24,907 nt of DNA from JBBQRS01 sp038214535 (GCA_038214535.1 JBBQRS010000074.1:1-24907); one strand, 5' to 3'. Counted from the first letter of the stretch, positions 5,805-14,588 are shown. Notes: generated by a model not told the origin, from the sequence alone. Numbers and translations: made by a program.

Positions 5805-7259
5805 ATGGGCCTGTACCAGGATGCCCTGGATTATATCTTTAATTATATAAACTATGAGCGGCAGTCGCGTTACCGGTACGACGCGCAGACGTTCGACCTG
5901 AGCCGGATGGTGGACCTGTTGGATAAGCTGGGCCGCCCCCAGGAACAGTTCCAGTCGGTGCATATCGCAGGGACCAAGGGCAAAGGTTCGGCGTCGGCGA
6001 TGGTCGAGTCGGTGCTGCGGGCCTCCGGTTATCGCACCGCCCTCTACACGTCACCTCACCTGCACACGTTTCGCGAGCGCATCCGCGTGGATGGCCGGCT
6101 GATCGGCAAGCGCGAGCTGGTGGACGTGTTGCGCGCCAGCAAACCGGCCATCGAATCCACACCCGGCGTCACCGCGTTCGAGATCATGACCGCGCTCAGT
6201 TTTTCCTATTTCGCCCGCCAGGAAGTGGAGTGGGCCGTGCTGGAGGTTGGGCTGGGCGGACGGCTGGATGCGACCAACGTCATCCATTCCCAGGTCAGCG
6301 GTATCACCTCGTTGAGCTTCGACCACATGGATTTGCTGGGCGATACCCTGCCGCTCATCGCCTGGGAGAAGGCCGGCATCGCGAAGGCCGGGGTGCCGTT
6401 GGTCAGCGCGCCGCAGGAACCCGAGGCGATGGAGGTCATCGAGCAGGTGTGCGGTGACAAGGGCGCGCGCCTGGTGAAGATCGGCGTGGACTGGGAGGTC
6501 GAAGCCGTCGCGCACGATTTGTCGGGACAGACGTTCAACGCGCGGCGCGTGGCCGACGGCCTCGCACTGAACAATGTACGCATCCCCTTCCTGGGCCGCC
6601 ACCAGATTATCAATGCGGGCGTGGCTGTGGCGATGCTGGCCGAGCTCAATCAGATCGGTGTGGAAATCACCGATGCGACGCTGCGCGCCGGGCTCGAAAC
6701 CGCGCGCTGGCCCGGTCGTTTCGAGATCCTCGGTAAATCGCCGGTTGTGGTGGTAGACAGCGCCCACAACGCCGATTCGGCGCGCAAACTGCGGCGCGCC
6801 CTGGCAGAATGGTTCCCCGGCCCGCCGCGACAACGCACGGCGCTGGTGTTCGGTGCTTCCGTCGATAAGGATATTGATGGGATGCTGGAAGCCTTTCTGG
6901 GGCCGGAAAACGACCAACTCTCCGTGGACAAGATCATCATCACTCGCAGCGGGCATCCGCGCGCGGCCGCCATCGAGACCTTGATGGCGCCGGTACAAGC
7001 CTATGGGCTGTCTATCCCCATCACAGCGTATCATTCGATGGACGAAGCCCTGGCCGACGCGCTGGCCTGGGCCGGGCCGGATGATCTGATCTGCATCACC
7101 GGTTCGATTTTCGTAGTTGCACAGGCCCGCCGCGCGTGGGCCGAGCGGTATCCGGACGCGTTTCCCCCGGAAGATTGGGTGTTCCAGGACGAATCGAGCG
7201 TGGCGATCATCTCCGACGATGAGCCGGAATCTGAACCCGCCAACGCGTACGATTGGTAG
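5805..7259 (+). CDS. folC: Bifunctional folylpolyglutamate synthase / dihydrofolate synthase
   Basis: The 484-residue protein is an ATP-dependent Mur-ligase-type enzyme. It adds glutamate to dihydropteroate and elongates the polyglutamate tail of folates in the cytoplasm. The P-loop is GTKGKGS (residues 56-62). The segments TSPHLHTFRERIRVDG and FEIMTALSF, the motif LEVGLGGRLDATN and the C-terminal-domain motif VVDSAHN are all characteristic. Length is slightly above the usual 420-440 because of an acidic tail (ISDDEPESEP). The SD sequence AGGAGA precedes the ATG. The gene is followed at once by lon, with only about 65 bases between the stop and the chosen lon start. Confidence 0.95.
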   Translation: MGLYQDALDYIFNYINYERQSRYRYDAQTFDLSRMVDLLDKLGRPQEQFQSVHIAGTKGKGSASAMVESVLRASGYRTALYTSPHLHTFRERIRVDGRLIGKRELVDVLRASKPAIESTPGVTAFEIMTALSFSYFARQEVEWAVLEVGLGGRLDATNVIHSQVSGITSLSFDHMDLLGDTLPLIAWEKAGIAKAGVPLVSAPQEPEAMEVIEQVCGDKGARLVKIGVDWEVEAVAHDLSGQTFNARRVADGLALNNVRIPFLGRHQIINAGVAVAMLAELNQIGVEITDATLRAGLETARWPGRFEILGKSPVVVVDSAHNADSARKLRRALAEWFPGPPRQRTALVFGASVDKDIDGMLEAFLGPENDQLSVDKIIITRSGHPRAAAIETLMAPVQAYGLSIPITAYHSMDEALADALAWAGPDDLICITGSIFVVAQARRAWAERYPDAFPPEDWVFQDESSVAIISDDEPESEPANAYDW

Positions 7260-7323
7260 CCTCGAAGGAGCTTTAACCCCTTTGGATTCTGATCAGTACT
7301 CCAGGATCGGTTACGACCTGTCC

Positions 7324-9813
7324 ATGTTAGCGATGATGGCCCCCAGCCGCCGCATCGGCCGCAAGGGGTTGCGCCGCTCGCGCAGCCGCGAGCTGGACGC
7401 GCTGGAAGGCAACGAGTATCTGGTGTTCCCCATCCCGGATGGCGTGGTCTTCCCGAATCTGGTGATGCCCATTTTCGTCCCGCGTGAGCGGTCGGCGCGT
7501 GTGGCCGAAGAGGCGGAGGCGAACGACACGCCGCTGCTGGTGGTGGCGCAGCGCGACCCCGATGTGGTGCACCCCGATATCTCCGACCTTTATTCCATCG
7601 GCACGTCCGTCGAAATCGGGCGCGTGCTACGAATGCCCGACGGCAGCACCACGGTGCTGGTACAGGGCATCGAGCGGGTGCGCATTATCGAAGTGATTGA
7701 GACGGAGCCGCACCTGCGCGTCCGCGGCGTGCCGCTCTATGAGGACGAACGCCACGACATGGCGGGCGAGGCGCTGATGCGCGCCGTACTGGCCCTGTTC
7801 GAGAAGGCCGTGGACCTGAATCCCGACCTGCCCGAAGACGCCTACGTCGCTGCAATGAACGAACGCGAGCCGGGCAACCTGGCCGACCTCGTGGGTCACG
7901 TGCTCGACCTGGACCTGGCGCAGCGACAGGAACTGCTCGAAACGCTGGACGCGAACTCGCGCCTGCAACGCCTGAGCATCCTGCTGGGCCAGGAACTGGA
8001 TGTGCTGGAGTTGGAAAACCGCATCCAAACCCAGGTGCAGCAAGAGGTGGACAAGTCGCAGCGCGAGTATTATCTCCGCGAGCAGATGCGCGCGATCCAG
8101 ACCGAGTTGGGCGAGGAGGATGACGTCAAGCGCGAGATCGCCGGGCTGCGCGAGCGACTGGCGACCAGCGGGATGCCCGACGAGGCGCGCGAGAAGGTCG
8201 AAAAAGAACTCAACCGGCTGGCGTCCATGCCGATCGCGTCACCGGAAGTGACCGTGGTGCGAACCTACGTGGAATGGCTGCTCGACCTGCCCTGGAACAC
8301 GACAACCGAGGACAATCTCGACATTGCCCGCGCCGCCGCCGTGCTGGATAAGAACCATTACGGGCTGCCCCGCGTCAAAGAGCGCATTCTCGAACATATC
8401 GCCGTCCGCAAGTTGGCGCAGGAGAAGATGCAAAGCCCAATCCTCTGCTTCGTCGGGCCGCCCGGCACCGGCAAGACCAGCCTGGGCAAGTCCATCGCCG
8501 AGGCGCTGGGCCGCAAGTTCGTGCGGGTGAGCCTGGGCGGCATGCGTGACGAGGCGGAGATTCGCGGCCATCGGCGCACATACATCGGCTCGATGCCGGG
8601 CCGCGTCCTCCAGACCATGCGCACGGCGGGCACAACGAATCCGCTCTTCATGCTCGATGAGGTGGACAAGCTGGGCGCCGATTTCCGCGGCGACCCGTCG
8701 TCGGCGCTGCTGGAAGTGTTGGACCCTGAGCAAAACAACTCGTTCAGCGATCATTATCTCGAACTGCCTTACGACCTCAGCAAGGTGATGTTCATCACCA
8801 CGGCGAACATCCTCGACCCCGTGCCGCCCGCGCTGCGCGACCGCATGGAAGTGATCGAGTTCCCCGGCTACATCGAGGAAGAGAAGCTGGCGATTGCCCG
8901 GCAATTCCTGGTGCCGCGCCAGCTCGAAGCGCATGGGTTGACGCCCGGCCAGGTGCAGTTCAGCGATGCCGCGCTGCGGGCGATGATCCGCGAATACACC
9001 TACGAAGCCGGAGTGCGTAACCTGGAGCGCGCGATTGCCAACATCTGCCGCAAGACGGCCCGCCGTGTGGCTGAGGGCAAGACGCCGCCGAAGCGCATCA
9101 CGCCGGGCATGTTGGCGCGCTATCTGGGGCCGCCGGAGTTCACCGAGTGGCTGGCGAATGAAGTGGATGAGGTCGGCGTCGCAAACGGCCTGGCATGGAC
9201 GGAAGCCGGGGGCGACGTGATGCAGATCGAGGTGTCGGTGATGGAGGGCAAGGGCGCGCTGACCCTCACCGGCCAACTCGGCGAGGTGATGCAGGAATCG
9301 GCGCAGGCTGCGCTGACCTATGCGCGCGCCCACATGGACGAGTTCGATCTGGCAGACGTGGATTTCGACAAGCTCGACCTGCACATCCACGTGCCGGAAG
9401 GCAGCATTCCCAAAGACGGCCCCAGCGCCGGTGTGACGATGGCAGTCGCGCTAATCTCCGCGCTCAGCGGGCGCACGATTCGCCACGACATCGCCATGAC
9501 CGGGGAAATCACGCTGCGGGGCCGGGTGTTGCCGGTGGGCGGCCTGAAAGAGAAGCTGATGGCCGCGCATCGAATGCACATGAAGACCGTGCTCATTCCC
9601 AGGCGCAACCAGAAAGACCTCACCGAACTGCCGCGCAATGTCCAACGCGACATGGAGATTGCGCTGGTGGAACGAATGGATGAAATCCTGGCGCGCGCCC
9701 TGGCCCCGGCCGAGCCGCCGGCCCCGAAACCGAAGCGCGCATCGCGCAAACGCAAGCCGGAGATTAAGCCGCCTATTGAGGCAGGCGAAGCGCCTGCTGC
9801 TACGATAACCTGA
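7324..9813 (+). CDS. lon: ATP-dependent protease Lon (LonA)
   Basis: From this start the protein has 829 residues and the full LonA order: an N-terminal substrate-binding domain beginning EYLVFPIPDGVVFPNLVMPI, a coiled linker, an AAA+ module and a serine-lysine protease domain. Walker A GPPGTGKT spans 378-385 and Walker B LFMLDE ends at Glu446. The catalytic serine lies in DGPSAG (Ser701) and its partner lysine in LKEK (Lys744), with the same 43-residue spacing as the E. coli pair 679/722. Lon degrades misfolded and selected regulatory proteins in the cytoplasm. The start is uncertain: ATG 7324 has no SD site, whereas an in-frame TTG at 7282 follows GAAGGAG after 11 bases and would add 14 residues. 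Confidence 0.95.
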   Translation: MLAMMAPSRRIGRKGLRRSRSRELDALEGNEYLVFPIPDGVVFPNLVMPIFVPRERSARVAEEAEANDTPLLVVAQRDPDVVHPDISDLYSIGTSVEIGRVLRMPDGSTTVLVQGIERVRIIEVIETEPHLRVRGVPLYEDERHDMAGEALMRAVLALFEKAVDLNPDLPEDAYVAAMNEREPGNLADLVGHVLDLDLAQRQELLETLDANSRLQRLSILLGQELDVLELENRIQTQVQQEVDKSQREYYLREQMRAIQTELGEEDDVKREIAGLRERLATSGMPDEAREKVEKELNRLASMPIASPEVTVVRTYVEWLLDLPWNTTTEDNLDIARAAAVLDKNHYGLPRVKERILEHIAVRKLAQEKMQSPILCFVGPPGTGKTSLGKSIAEALGRKFVRVSLGGMRDEAEIRGHRRTYIGSMPGRVLQTMRTAGTTNPLFMLDEVDKLGADFRGDPSSALLEVLDPEQNNSFSDHYLELPYDLSKVMFITTANILDPVPPALRDRMEVIEFPGYIEEEKLAIARQFLVPRQLEAHGLTPGQVQFSDAALRAMIREYTYEAGVRNLERAIANICRKTARRVAEGKTPPKRITPGMLARYLGPPEFTEWLANEVDEVGVANGLAWTEAGGDVMQIEVSVMEGKGALTLTGQLGEVMQESAQAALTYARAHMDEFDLADVDFDKLDLHIHVPEGSIPKDGPSAGVTMAVALISALSGRTIRHDIAMTGEITLRGRVLPVGGLKEKLMAAHRMHMKTVLIPRRNQKDLTELPRNVQRDMEIALVERMDEILARALAPAEPPAPKPKRASRKRKPEIKPPIEAGEAPAATIT

Positions 9814-9835
9814 GCCACCCCCTGAGAGGCGTTGC

Positions 9836-11053
9836 GTGTTCAAGAGTCCCGGACGTACGATCTTCATCTTGTTGGTCATCGGCATCGGGTTGCTGCTGTT
9901 GTGGATGTTGATTCGTCCCAGGCTCGGCAGCCTCGGTGCAGCCTCGGAGACCAGCGTGCCTGTGGACTTGAAGAATGTCATTCCGGGGTCCTGGGTCGTT
10001 CAGACGGAGATGGGCCCGCAGGAATGCGATTTTGACCGCGATGGTGAAAAAGAGCGTCTGGTGGTTTATCGCTATGACGCGCCCGCGACCGCCGCCCCCG
10101 GCTCGAACGCCGGCCTGATCGGCGCCGTGATCTTCGATTCCCAGGTGAACCGTGTGCCGCAGGAGCCCAGCGTCGAAAGCCCCTATCGGCCTGCCGTCCT
10201 CGTGCCTTACAAGCTGCTCCCCGATATCTATACGCAAAAGGGACAGGGCTACCTGGGTGAGACGAACGCGAAAGTCATCCCTGCGCCGGGAGGCAAGGAT
10301 GGATGCCTGAGCAAAGAGATCGTCGTTCTGGGCACGACGACCGGCAACAGTAACATGAAAGCGCCGAACTTTCTCTCCATCTTCCGCTGGGAAGGGGAGA
10401 AAGTCGGGTATACCGGCGTCCACTATACGGGCAACGAGCGCATCGAGATCGCCACAACTGACACGAACGCGGTCAAAAGCTTCATCACTTACGACCGTCT
10501 GGATGACCGCAGCGCGTTGTGCAAAGTGCAACCCTACGTGCGTTATCTGCCACAGGGATCCGCGCCGGATATTGACCTGTTAGATACGGCGCTGGATTTC
10601 CGACCGCTGGTGTTGGACTTCACCATCAGCTTTTGTTCCGGGATACCAGCAGATCCGTATTACCCTGAAGGCGTGGTGGCAGCGCTGCTGCGCGGTGGGA
10701 ACCCGGGTAAACCCACGCCGATGGGCAGCAGCTTTTTGACGCAGGCCGGCATCGAAACGCTCCCCGAATCTTTGCAGTCTCTGAAGAACGCACAGCGCGA
10801 CCGCTTTCCCATCCTCTCGATCACCAACCCCGGCACGCTGGGGGATGCGCCGCAACAGGGCTATCTGTGCCCCGGCCTGACGCTGAACGCGGAGGATCCC
10901 CAATGGTGGTGCGCCCGTGAACAGGTCCGCGTCATCACCGATATCCTGGTGAACGGGCAATCGCGCCAGGTCATCTGGACGCTCATCAGCGTAGCCAACG
11001 ATCAAGTCGTGGATGACGTACACTGGCGCATCAACCATGTGGAAATGCTATAA
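9836..11053 (+). CDS. Membrane-anchored extracytoplasmic protein of unknown function
   Basis: The 405-residue protein starts at GTG with GAGAGG 6 bases ahead. Residues 8-27 form one strongly hydrophobic helix, after which the protein is polar, so it is predicted to be anchored with the bulk outside. Just after the anchor comes CDFDRDGEKE, a DxDxDG pattern seen in calcium-binding loops. Several cysteines are spread through the outer part. I recognise no catalytic motif and no named family, and its role is unknown. It begins 22 bases after lon and may share its transcript. Confidence 0.75.
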   Translation: MFKSPGRTIFILLVIGIGLLLLWMLIRPRLGSLGAASETSVPVDLKNVIPGSWVVQTEMGPQECDFDRDGEKERLVVYRYDAPATAAPGSNAGLIGAVIFDSQVNRVPQEPSVESPYRPAVLVPYKLLPDIYTQKGQGYLGETNAKVIPAPGGKDGCLSKEIVVLGTTTGNSNMKAPNFLSIFRWEGEKVGYTGVHYTGNERIEIATTDTNAVKSFITYDRLDDRSALCKVQPYVRYLPQGSAPDIDLLDTALDFRPLVLDFTISFCSGIPADPYYPEGVVAALLRGGNPGKPTPMGSSFLTQAGIETLPESLQSLKNAQRDRFPILSITNPGTLGDAPQQGYLCPGLTLNAEDPQWWCAREQVRVITDILVNGQSRQVIWTLISVANDQVVDDVHWRINHVEML

Positions 11054-11082
11054 CGGATTCACACTCACCCGATGGGAAGAAA

Positions 11083-11718
11083 ATGACCCTCGAATACCAA
11101 CTGAGCGCCGACGCGCTCACCCTCCTGCACAACCTGGATACGCCGCAGAAAGTCCAGGCCTATCTCGATTCGATCCCGTACAGCCCTGACGACCTCAACC
11201 GCACACCGCTCGAAGTGATGCACGACCGCAAAGCGCACTGTCTCGATGGGGCGCTGTTTGCCGCGGCCGCGCTGCGCCGTATCGGCCACCCGGCACTCGT
11301 CGTGGATATGCTCCCCGAGCCGGGGCTGGACGACGATCACGTCCTGGCGATCTTCCGCGTTGACGGACGGATCGGCGCGCTCGCCAAGTCGAACTTCACC
11401 GGCTTGCGCTTCCGCGAGGCGATCCACCGCAACCTCCGGGAGCTGGTTCTCTCTTATTTTGAAGACTTTTATAACGTCAACGGCCTGAAAACGCTGCGCG
11501 CCTATACCGCGCCGATTGATTTGACGAGCTTCGACGCGCTCAATTGGGAGACGCAACGCGCCGGGGTAGACGCCATCGAGAAGCGGCTTTACACGGCGCG
11601 CCGTTATCCGCTGTTGCCCGCAGCCGCAGTCGCACGCCTCTCACCCCTGGACGCGCGCAGCTTCGAAGCCGGGATGATGGGCGCAAACCCCGACGGGCTG
11701 TACAAGCCACGCGGGTGA
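11083..11718 (+). CDS. Transglutaminase-like (papain-fold) hypothetical protein
   Basis: The 211-residue protein contains KAHCLDGALFAAAALRRIG with Cys53, followed by DDDHVLAIFRVDGRIGAL with His86 and a nearby acidic residue. This Cys-(about 30 residues)-His spacing before a beta strand is the core pattern of the bacterial transglutaminase-like superfamily, in which the triad is Cys-His-Asp. The family includes proteases, cross-linking enzymes and amidases, so the reaction is not predictable. No signal peptide is seen, so it is probably cytoplasmic. GGGAAG precedes the ATG. It lies 8 bases ahead of the HAD gene and is probably in the same transcript. The assignment rests on pattern recognition and is tentative. 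Confidence 0.6.
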   Translation: MTLEYQLSADALTLLHNLDTPQKVQAYLDSIPYSPDDLNRTPLEVMHDRKAHCLDGALFAAAALRRIGHPALVVDMLPEPGLDDDHVLAIFRVDGRIGALAKSNFTGLRFREAIHRNLRELVLSYFEDFYNVNGLKTLRAYTAPIDLTSFDALNWETQRAGVDAIEKRLYTARRYPLLPAAAVARLSPLDARSFEAGMMGANPDGLYKPRG

Positions 11719-11725
11719 AGCCATC

Positions 11726-12196
11726 ATGCTCACGATCTCTATTCCCGGCGGCGCGACGTTGATCATTGAACACCTTGTATTGGACTACAATGGGACGCTG
11801 GCGGTTGACGGCGAGCTGCTGCCCGGCGTGGCCGTGCGGCTGAACGCGCTGGCCGCCGACGTGCAGGTGCATGTCGTGACCGCCGACACCTTCGGTAAAG
11901 CGGGCGCGGCCCTTGATGGCGTGCATTGCACGTTGTCCATCCTGCCGCCGGGCGGGCAAGACGCGGCCAAGCTGGCGGTCATCCAAAATCTGGGGCCTGA
12001 ACACGTTGCTGCGTTTGGCAACGGGCGCAACGACCGGCTGATGCTGAAAACCGCGGCGCTGGGCGTCGCCGTGCTGGGAGGCGAGGGCGCATCCGTAGCC
12101 ACGCTACTTGCGGCGGATGTGGTCGCGCCCGGCATCGAACCCGCGCTCGATCTGTTGCTCCATCCCTTGCGTCTCGTCGCGACGCTGCGCCAATGA
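11726..12196 (+). CDS. HAD-superfamily small phosphatase, 'soluble P-type ATPase' type
   Basis: The 156-residue protein has HAD motif I in the form LDYNGTL (nucleophile Asp20), a motif II-like VHVVTADTFG, and motif IV AFGNGRNDRLML. In ordinary HAD phosphatases motif I is DxDGT with a second Asp as general acid; here that position is Asn, closer to the DKTGT of P-type ATPases. Proteins of this small class are annotated as soluble P-type ATPase-like phosphatases, and their substrate is not known. Without the second Asp the turnover may be slow or the role regulatory. It follows the transglutaminase-like gene by 7 bases. Confidence 0.75.
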   Translation: MLTISIPGGATLIIEHLVLDYNGTLAVDGELLPGVAVRLNALAADVQVHVVTADTFGKAGAALDGVHCTLSILPPGGQDAAKLAVIQNLGPEHVAAFGNGRNDRLMLKTAALGVAVLGGEGASVATLLAADVVAPGIEPALDLLLHPLRLVATLRQ

Positions 12197-12238
12197 AGAA
12201 ATTTCCGCGTTCATCTGCGCCCGATTTGATGGTGCATC

Positions 12239-12856
12239 ATGAGTTGTGTTGACTACATCCATCTCGACGCGCTGCACGCCGACTTACGCGCGTGCCGCAA
12301 ATGCGCGGTGGAGGGCTATTTCATCGGCTCTACGCCGATCTTCAGCGGCGTGCGTCAGGCCGTATTCATGACCGTGGGCCAGTCGCCGGGCCGGCATGAG
12401 GCCGAAGTGACGCACAAACCCTTCTCAGGCCCCGCGGGCCGGCGGCTGTTCCGCTGGCTGGCGCAGGCCGGCTTCGACGAGGAGGCGTTCCGGGCGACGC
12501 AGGCGATGAGCGCGGTCACGAAGTGTTATCCGGGGCCACACCCCGCGGGGCGCGGCGACCGCGTGCCCAGCCGCCCTGAACAGGAATGGTGCGGCGCGTG
12601 GCTGGAGTGCGAGATCGCACTGATCAACCCGCGCGTGCTGATCCCCATCGGGGCGCTGGCAATCAACCGGTTGTTGGGCAAGGGCCAGGCGATGACCGGC
12701 ATGATCGGGGAGCAGTTCGAGCGTGACAGTCGTATCGTCGTACCGCTGCCGCATCCTTCGGGAGCCAGCCAGTGGTTCAACGTTCCGGCCAACCGCGAGC
12801 GGCTCGACCACGCACTCGCGATTTTGGACGGGCTGCGGCGCGAGCTATTCGTCTAA
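12239..12856 (+). CDS. Fe-S cluster uracil-DNA glycosylase-family protein
   Basis: The 205-residue protein resembles family 4/5-type uracil-DNA glycosylases, which excise uracil arising from cytosine deamination. The cysteine pattern fits a 4Fe-4S cluster: CRKC (Cys19, Cys22), Cys96 in TKCYPG and Cys118 in EWCGAWL. The catalytic motif A reads VGQSPGRHE (46-54) in place of the usual GEAPG, followed by PFSGPAGRRL. Motif B is HPSG near residue 172. The Glu-to-Gln and Ala-to-Ser changes in motif A differ from well-studied family 4 enzymes, so substrate range may differ. No strong SD site precedes the ATG. Two hairpins separate it from pepA. Confidence 0.85.
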   Translation: MSCVDYIHLDALHADLRACRKCAVEGYFIGSTPIFSGVRQAVFMTVGQSPGRHEAEVTHKPFSGPAGRRLFRWLAQAGFDEEAFRATQAMSAVTKCYPGPHPAGRGDRVPSRPEQEWCGAWLECEIALINPRVLIPIGALAINRLLGKGQAMTGMIGEQFERDSRIVVPLPHPSGASQWFNVPANRERLDHALAILDGLRRELFV

Positions 12857-12872
12857 GCAACAACACAATCCC

Positions 12873-12904
12873 GCGGAGTGCGCATCCTCCGATGCGCACT
12901 CCGC
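12873..12904. repeat. Perfect 14-bp hairpin
   Basis: GCGGAGTGCGCATC (12873-12886) pairs exactly with 12891-12904 across a CTCC loop, 17 bases after the glycosylase stop. No T-tract follows on either strand, so it is a poor intrinsic terminator and more like a palindromic repeat. Confidence 0.75.
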
Positions 12905-12964
12905 TCGTAGTTTAGCCCCTTGTGGGCGTGTTGCCGCGAGCGCCCACAAGGGGCTAAACTACGA
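12905..12964. repeat. Perfect 24-bp-arm inverted repeat
   Basis: The arms 12905-12928 and 12941-12964 are exact reverse complements, with core TTTAGCCCCTTGTGGGCG and a 12-base loop. The element directly follows the previous hairpin and ends 27 bases ahead of pepA. Perfect arms of this length suggest a recent or conserved repetitive element. Confidence 0.8.
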
Positions 12965-12991
12965 TGCCTGAGAGAATGATGGGAGAAAATC

Positions 12992-14500
12992 ATGGAAATC
13001 ATCCTGAAGCAAGGCAACATTGCCGAAGAAAAAGCCGATCTGATCGTCGTCAACCTGTTCCAGGGGGTAACACAACCGGGCGGGGCGACCGGCGCGGTGG
13101 ATCGCGCGTTGGGCGGCGCCATCAGTGACCTGATCGCGGCAGGCGACTTCACCGGCGCGACGGGTGAAACCGCCGTGCTCTACACGCGGGGGGCGATCCC
13201 CGCCGCGCGCGTGCTGATCGTCGGGCTGGGCGACGCGACGAGTTTCGGGGCGGCCGCGGCGCGCAACGCCTCCGCGACCGCGACCCGTAAGGCGCGCGAG
13301 CTGGGCGTGAAGACGCTGGCGACCATTGTGCATGGTGCGGGCATCGGCGGGATGCAGGCCGAACACGCCGCCGACTTGCTGGTCGAGGGTGCGCGCCTCG
13401 GCCTCTACCGGTTCGCCGGGTATCGCTCGGCTATGCCAAAGGAGTGGAAACCCGACCCCGACACGCTGACCGTGATCGAGATGGACGCGGCCCGGCTGGA
13501 AGCGCTGCGCCGGGGGATGGCGCGCGGCGCGGCGGTCGCGCAAGGCGTGGCGCTGGCGCGCGACATGGCAAACCAGCCGGCCAACCACATGACGCCGACC
13601 ATCATGGCCGAGACCGCGACGCAACTCGCCACCGATACGGGGCTGCGCGTCGAAGTGCTTGATCGCGACCAGATGGCCGCGCTGGGCATGGGCATCCTCC
13701 TGGCGGTGGCCGCCGAATCCGAAGAGCCGCCGCAGTTCATCATCCTCGAACACAATGCGGGGCACGCCGACCTGCCAACCGTGGTCCTCATCGGCAAGGG
13801 CGTGACCTTTGACTCCGGCGGCATTTCGCTCAAAGGACCGGAAGAGATGTGGCGCATGAAGGGCGACATGGCCGGTGCGGCCGCGGTGATGGGCGCGCTG
13901 GGCGCAGCCGCGCGGCTGGATTTGCCGGTACACGTGGTGGGGCTGATGCCCTGCACCGAGAACCTGCCCGGCGGTCGCGCCCAGAAGCCGGGCGACGTCT
14001 TCACCGGCATGAAGGGCAAGACGATGGAGGTGATCAGCACTGACGCCGAGGGGCGCATGTTGCTGGCGGACGCGCTGGCTTACGCCGAACGCTTTGCGCC
14101 CGCCGCCGTGGTAGATATCGCCACGCTGACCGGCACCCAGGCGATGGCGTTCGGGCCGTTCGCGGCCGCGTTCTTCGCGGACAACGACGATCTGGCCGCG
14201 CGCCTGACCGTCGCCGCCGATGCGTCGGGCGACCGGCTGTGGCGGATGCCGCTCTATGACGAATATGCCGAGGGCATCAAGAGCCAGGTGGCGGACGTGA
14301 AAAACACCGGCGGGCGCACCGGCGGCATCGGCACGAGCGCCAAATTCCTGCAACACTTCACCGAGGGCTATCCGTGGGCGCACATTGATATGGCGTCCAT
14401 GGGGCTATCGGACGAGGATAAGCCCGCCCAGCCCAAAGGCGCGACCGGCTACGGCGTGCGCCTGTTCACCGCGCTGCTGGAAGGCTGGAACGAAGCATAA
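12992..14500 (+). CDS. pepA: Leucyl aminopeptidase (M17 family)
   Basis: The 502-residue protein has the two-domain form of cytosol aminopeptidases, which remove N-terminal residues from peptides with two metal ions. The C-terminal catalytic domain carries KGVTFDSGG (Lys269, Asp274), KGDMAG, and the family signature STDAEGR (Asp351, Glu353), which replaces the usual NTDAEGR with a conservative Ser. MPCTENLPGG and the final TGYGVRLF complete the family picture. The N-terminal macro-like domain is normal in length. It probably completes the breakdown of peptides released by proteases such as Lon. Translation starts at ATG after GATGGGAGAAA. Confidence 0.95.
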   Translation: MEIILKQGNIAEEKADLIVVNLFQGVTQPGGATGAVDRALGGAISDLIAAGDFTGATGETAVLYTRGAIPAARVLIVGLGDATSFGAAAARNASATATRKARELGVKTLATIVHGAGIGGMQAEHAADLLVEGARLGLYRFAGYRSAMPKEWKPDPDTLTVIEMDAARLEALRRGMARGAAVAQGVALARDMANQPANHMTPTIMAETATQLATDTGLRVEVLDRDQMAALGMGILLAVAAESEEPPQFIILEHNAGHADLPTVVLIGKGVTFDSGGISLKGPEEMWRMKGDMAGAAAVMGALGAAARLDLPVHVVGLMPCTENLPGGRAQKPGDVFTGMKGKTMEVISTDAEGRMLLADALAYAERFAPAAVVDIATLTGTQAMAFGPFAAAFFADNDDLAARLTVAADASGDRLWRMPLYDEYAEGIKSQVADVKNTGGRTGGIGTSAKFLQHFTEGYPWAHIDMASMGLSDEDKPAQPKGATGYGVRLFTALLEGWNEA

Positions 14501-14510
14501 AGTGTAAGTG

Positions 14511-14544
14511 ACGTGCAACGCACGTTCGAAAGTGCGTTGCATGT
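14511..14544. repeat. Palindromic element, TGCAACGCAC family, copy 2
   Basis: The arms are 14511-14526 and 14529-14544, with 14 of 16 positions paired. The central part, GTGCAACGCAC facing GTGCGTTGCA, is the same as in the copy at 4235-4267 about 10 kb away. It lies 10 bases after the pepA stop and just ahead of the pepA terminator. Confidence 0.8.
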
Positions 14545-14556
14545 GGTATAGATTAG

Positions 14557-14588
14557 ACGCCCGAAGGACTTGCATCTTCGGGCGTTTT
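14557..14588 (+). terminator. Intrinsic terminator after pepA
   Basis: ACGCCCGAAG (14557-14566) and CTTCGGGCGT (14576-14585) form a perfect 10-bp stem with a 9-base loop, followed by TTT and AT-rich DNA. It separates pepA from the AT-rich promoter region. Confidence 0.8.

Noticed and set aside
6051..7034. A 327-codon minus-strand frame inside folC
   Set aside because: Opposite frame of folC, low-complexity product and no ribosome binding site of note.
8239..9390. A 383-codon open frame on the minus strand within lon
   Set aside because: Shadow frame caused by high GC; Lon motifs on the plus strand are intact across it.
12873..12964. CRISPR array
   Set aside because: The two hairpins have different sequences and no equal-length repeats with spacers.
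12959..14383. A 474-codon open frame on the minus strand
   Set aside because: It is the antisense shadow of pepA, whose family motifs are complete; the minus product is rich in Arg/His/Gly with no family pattern.
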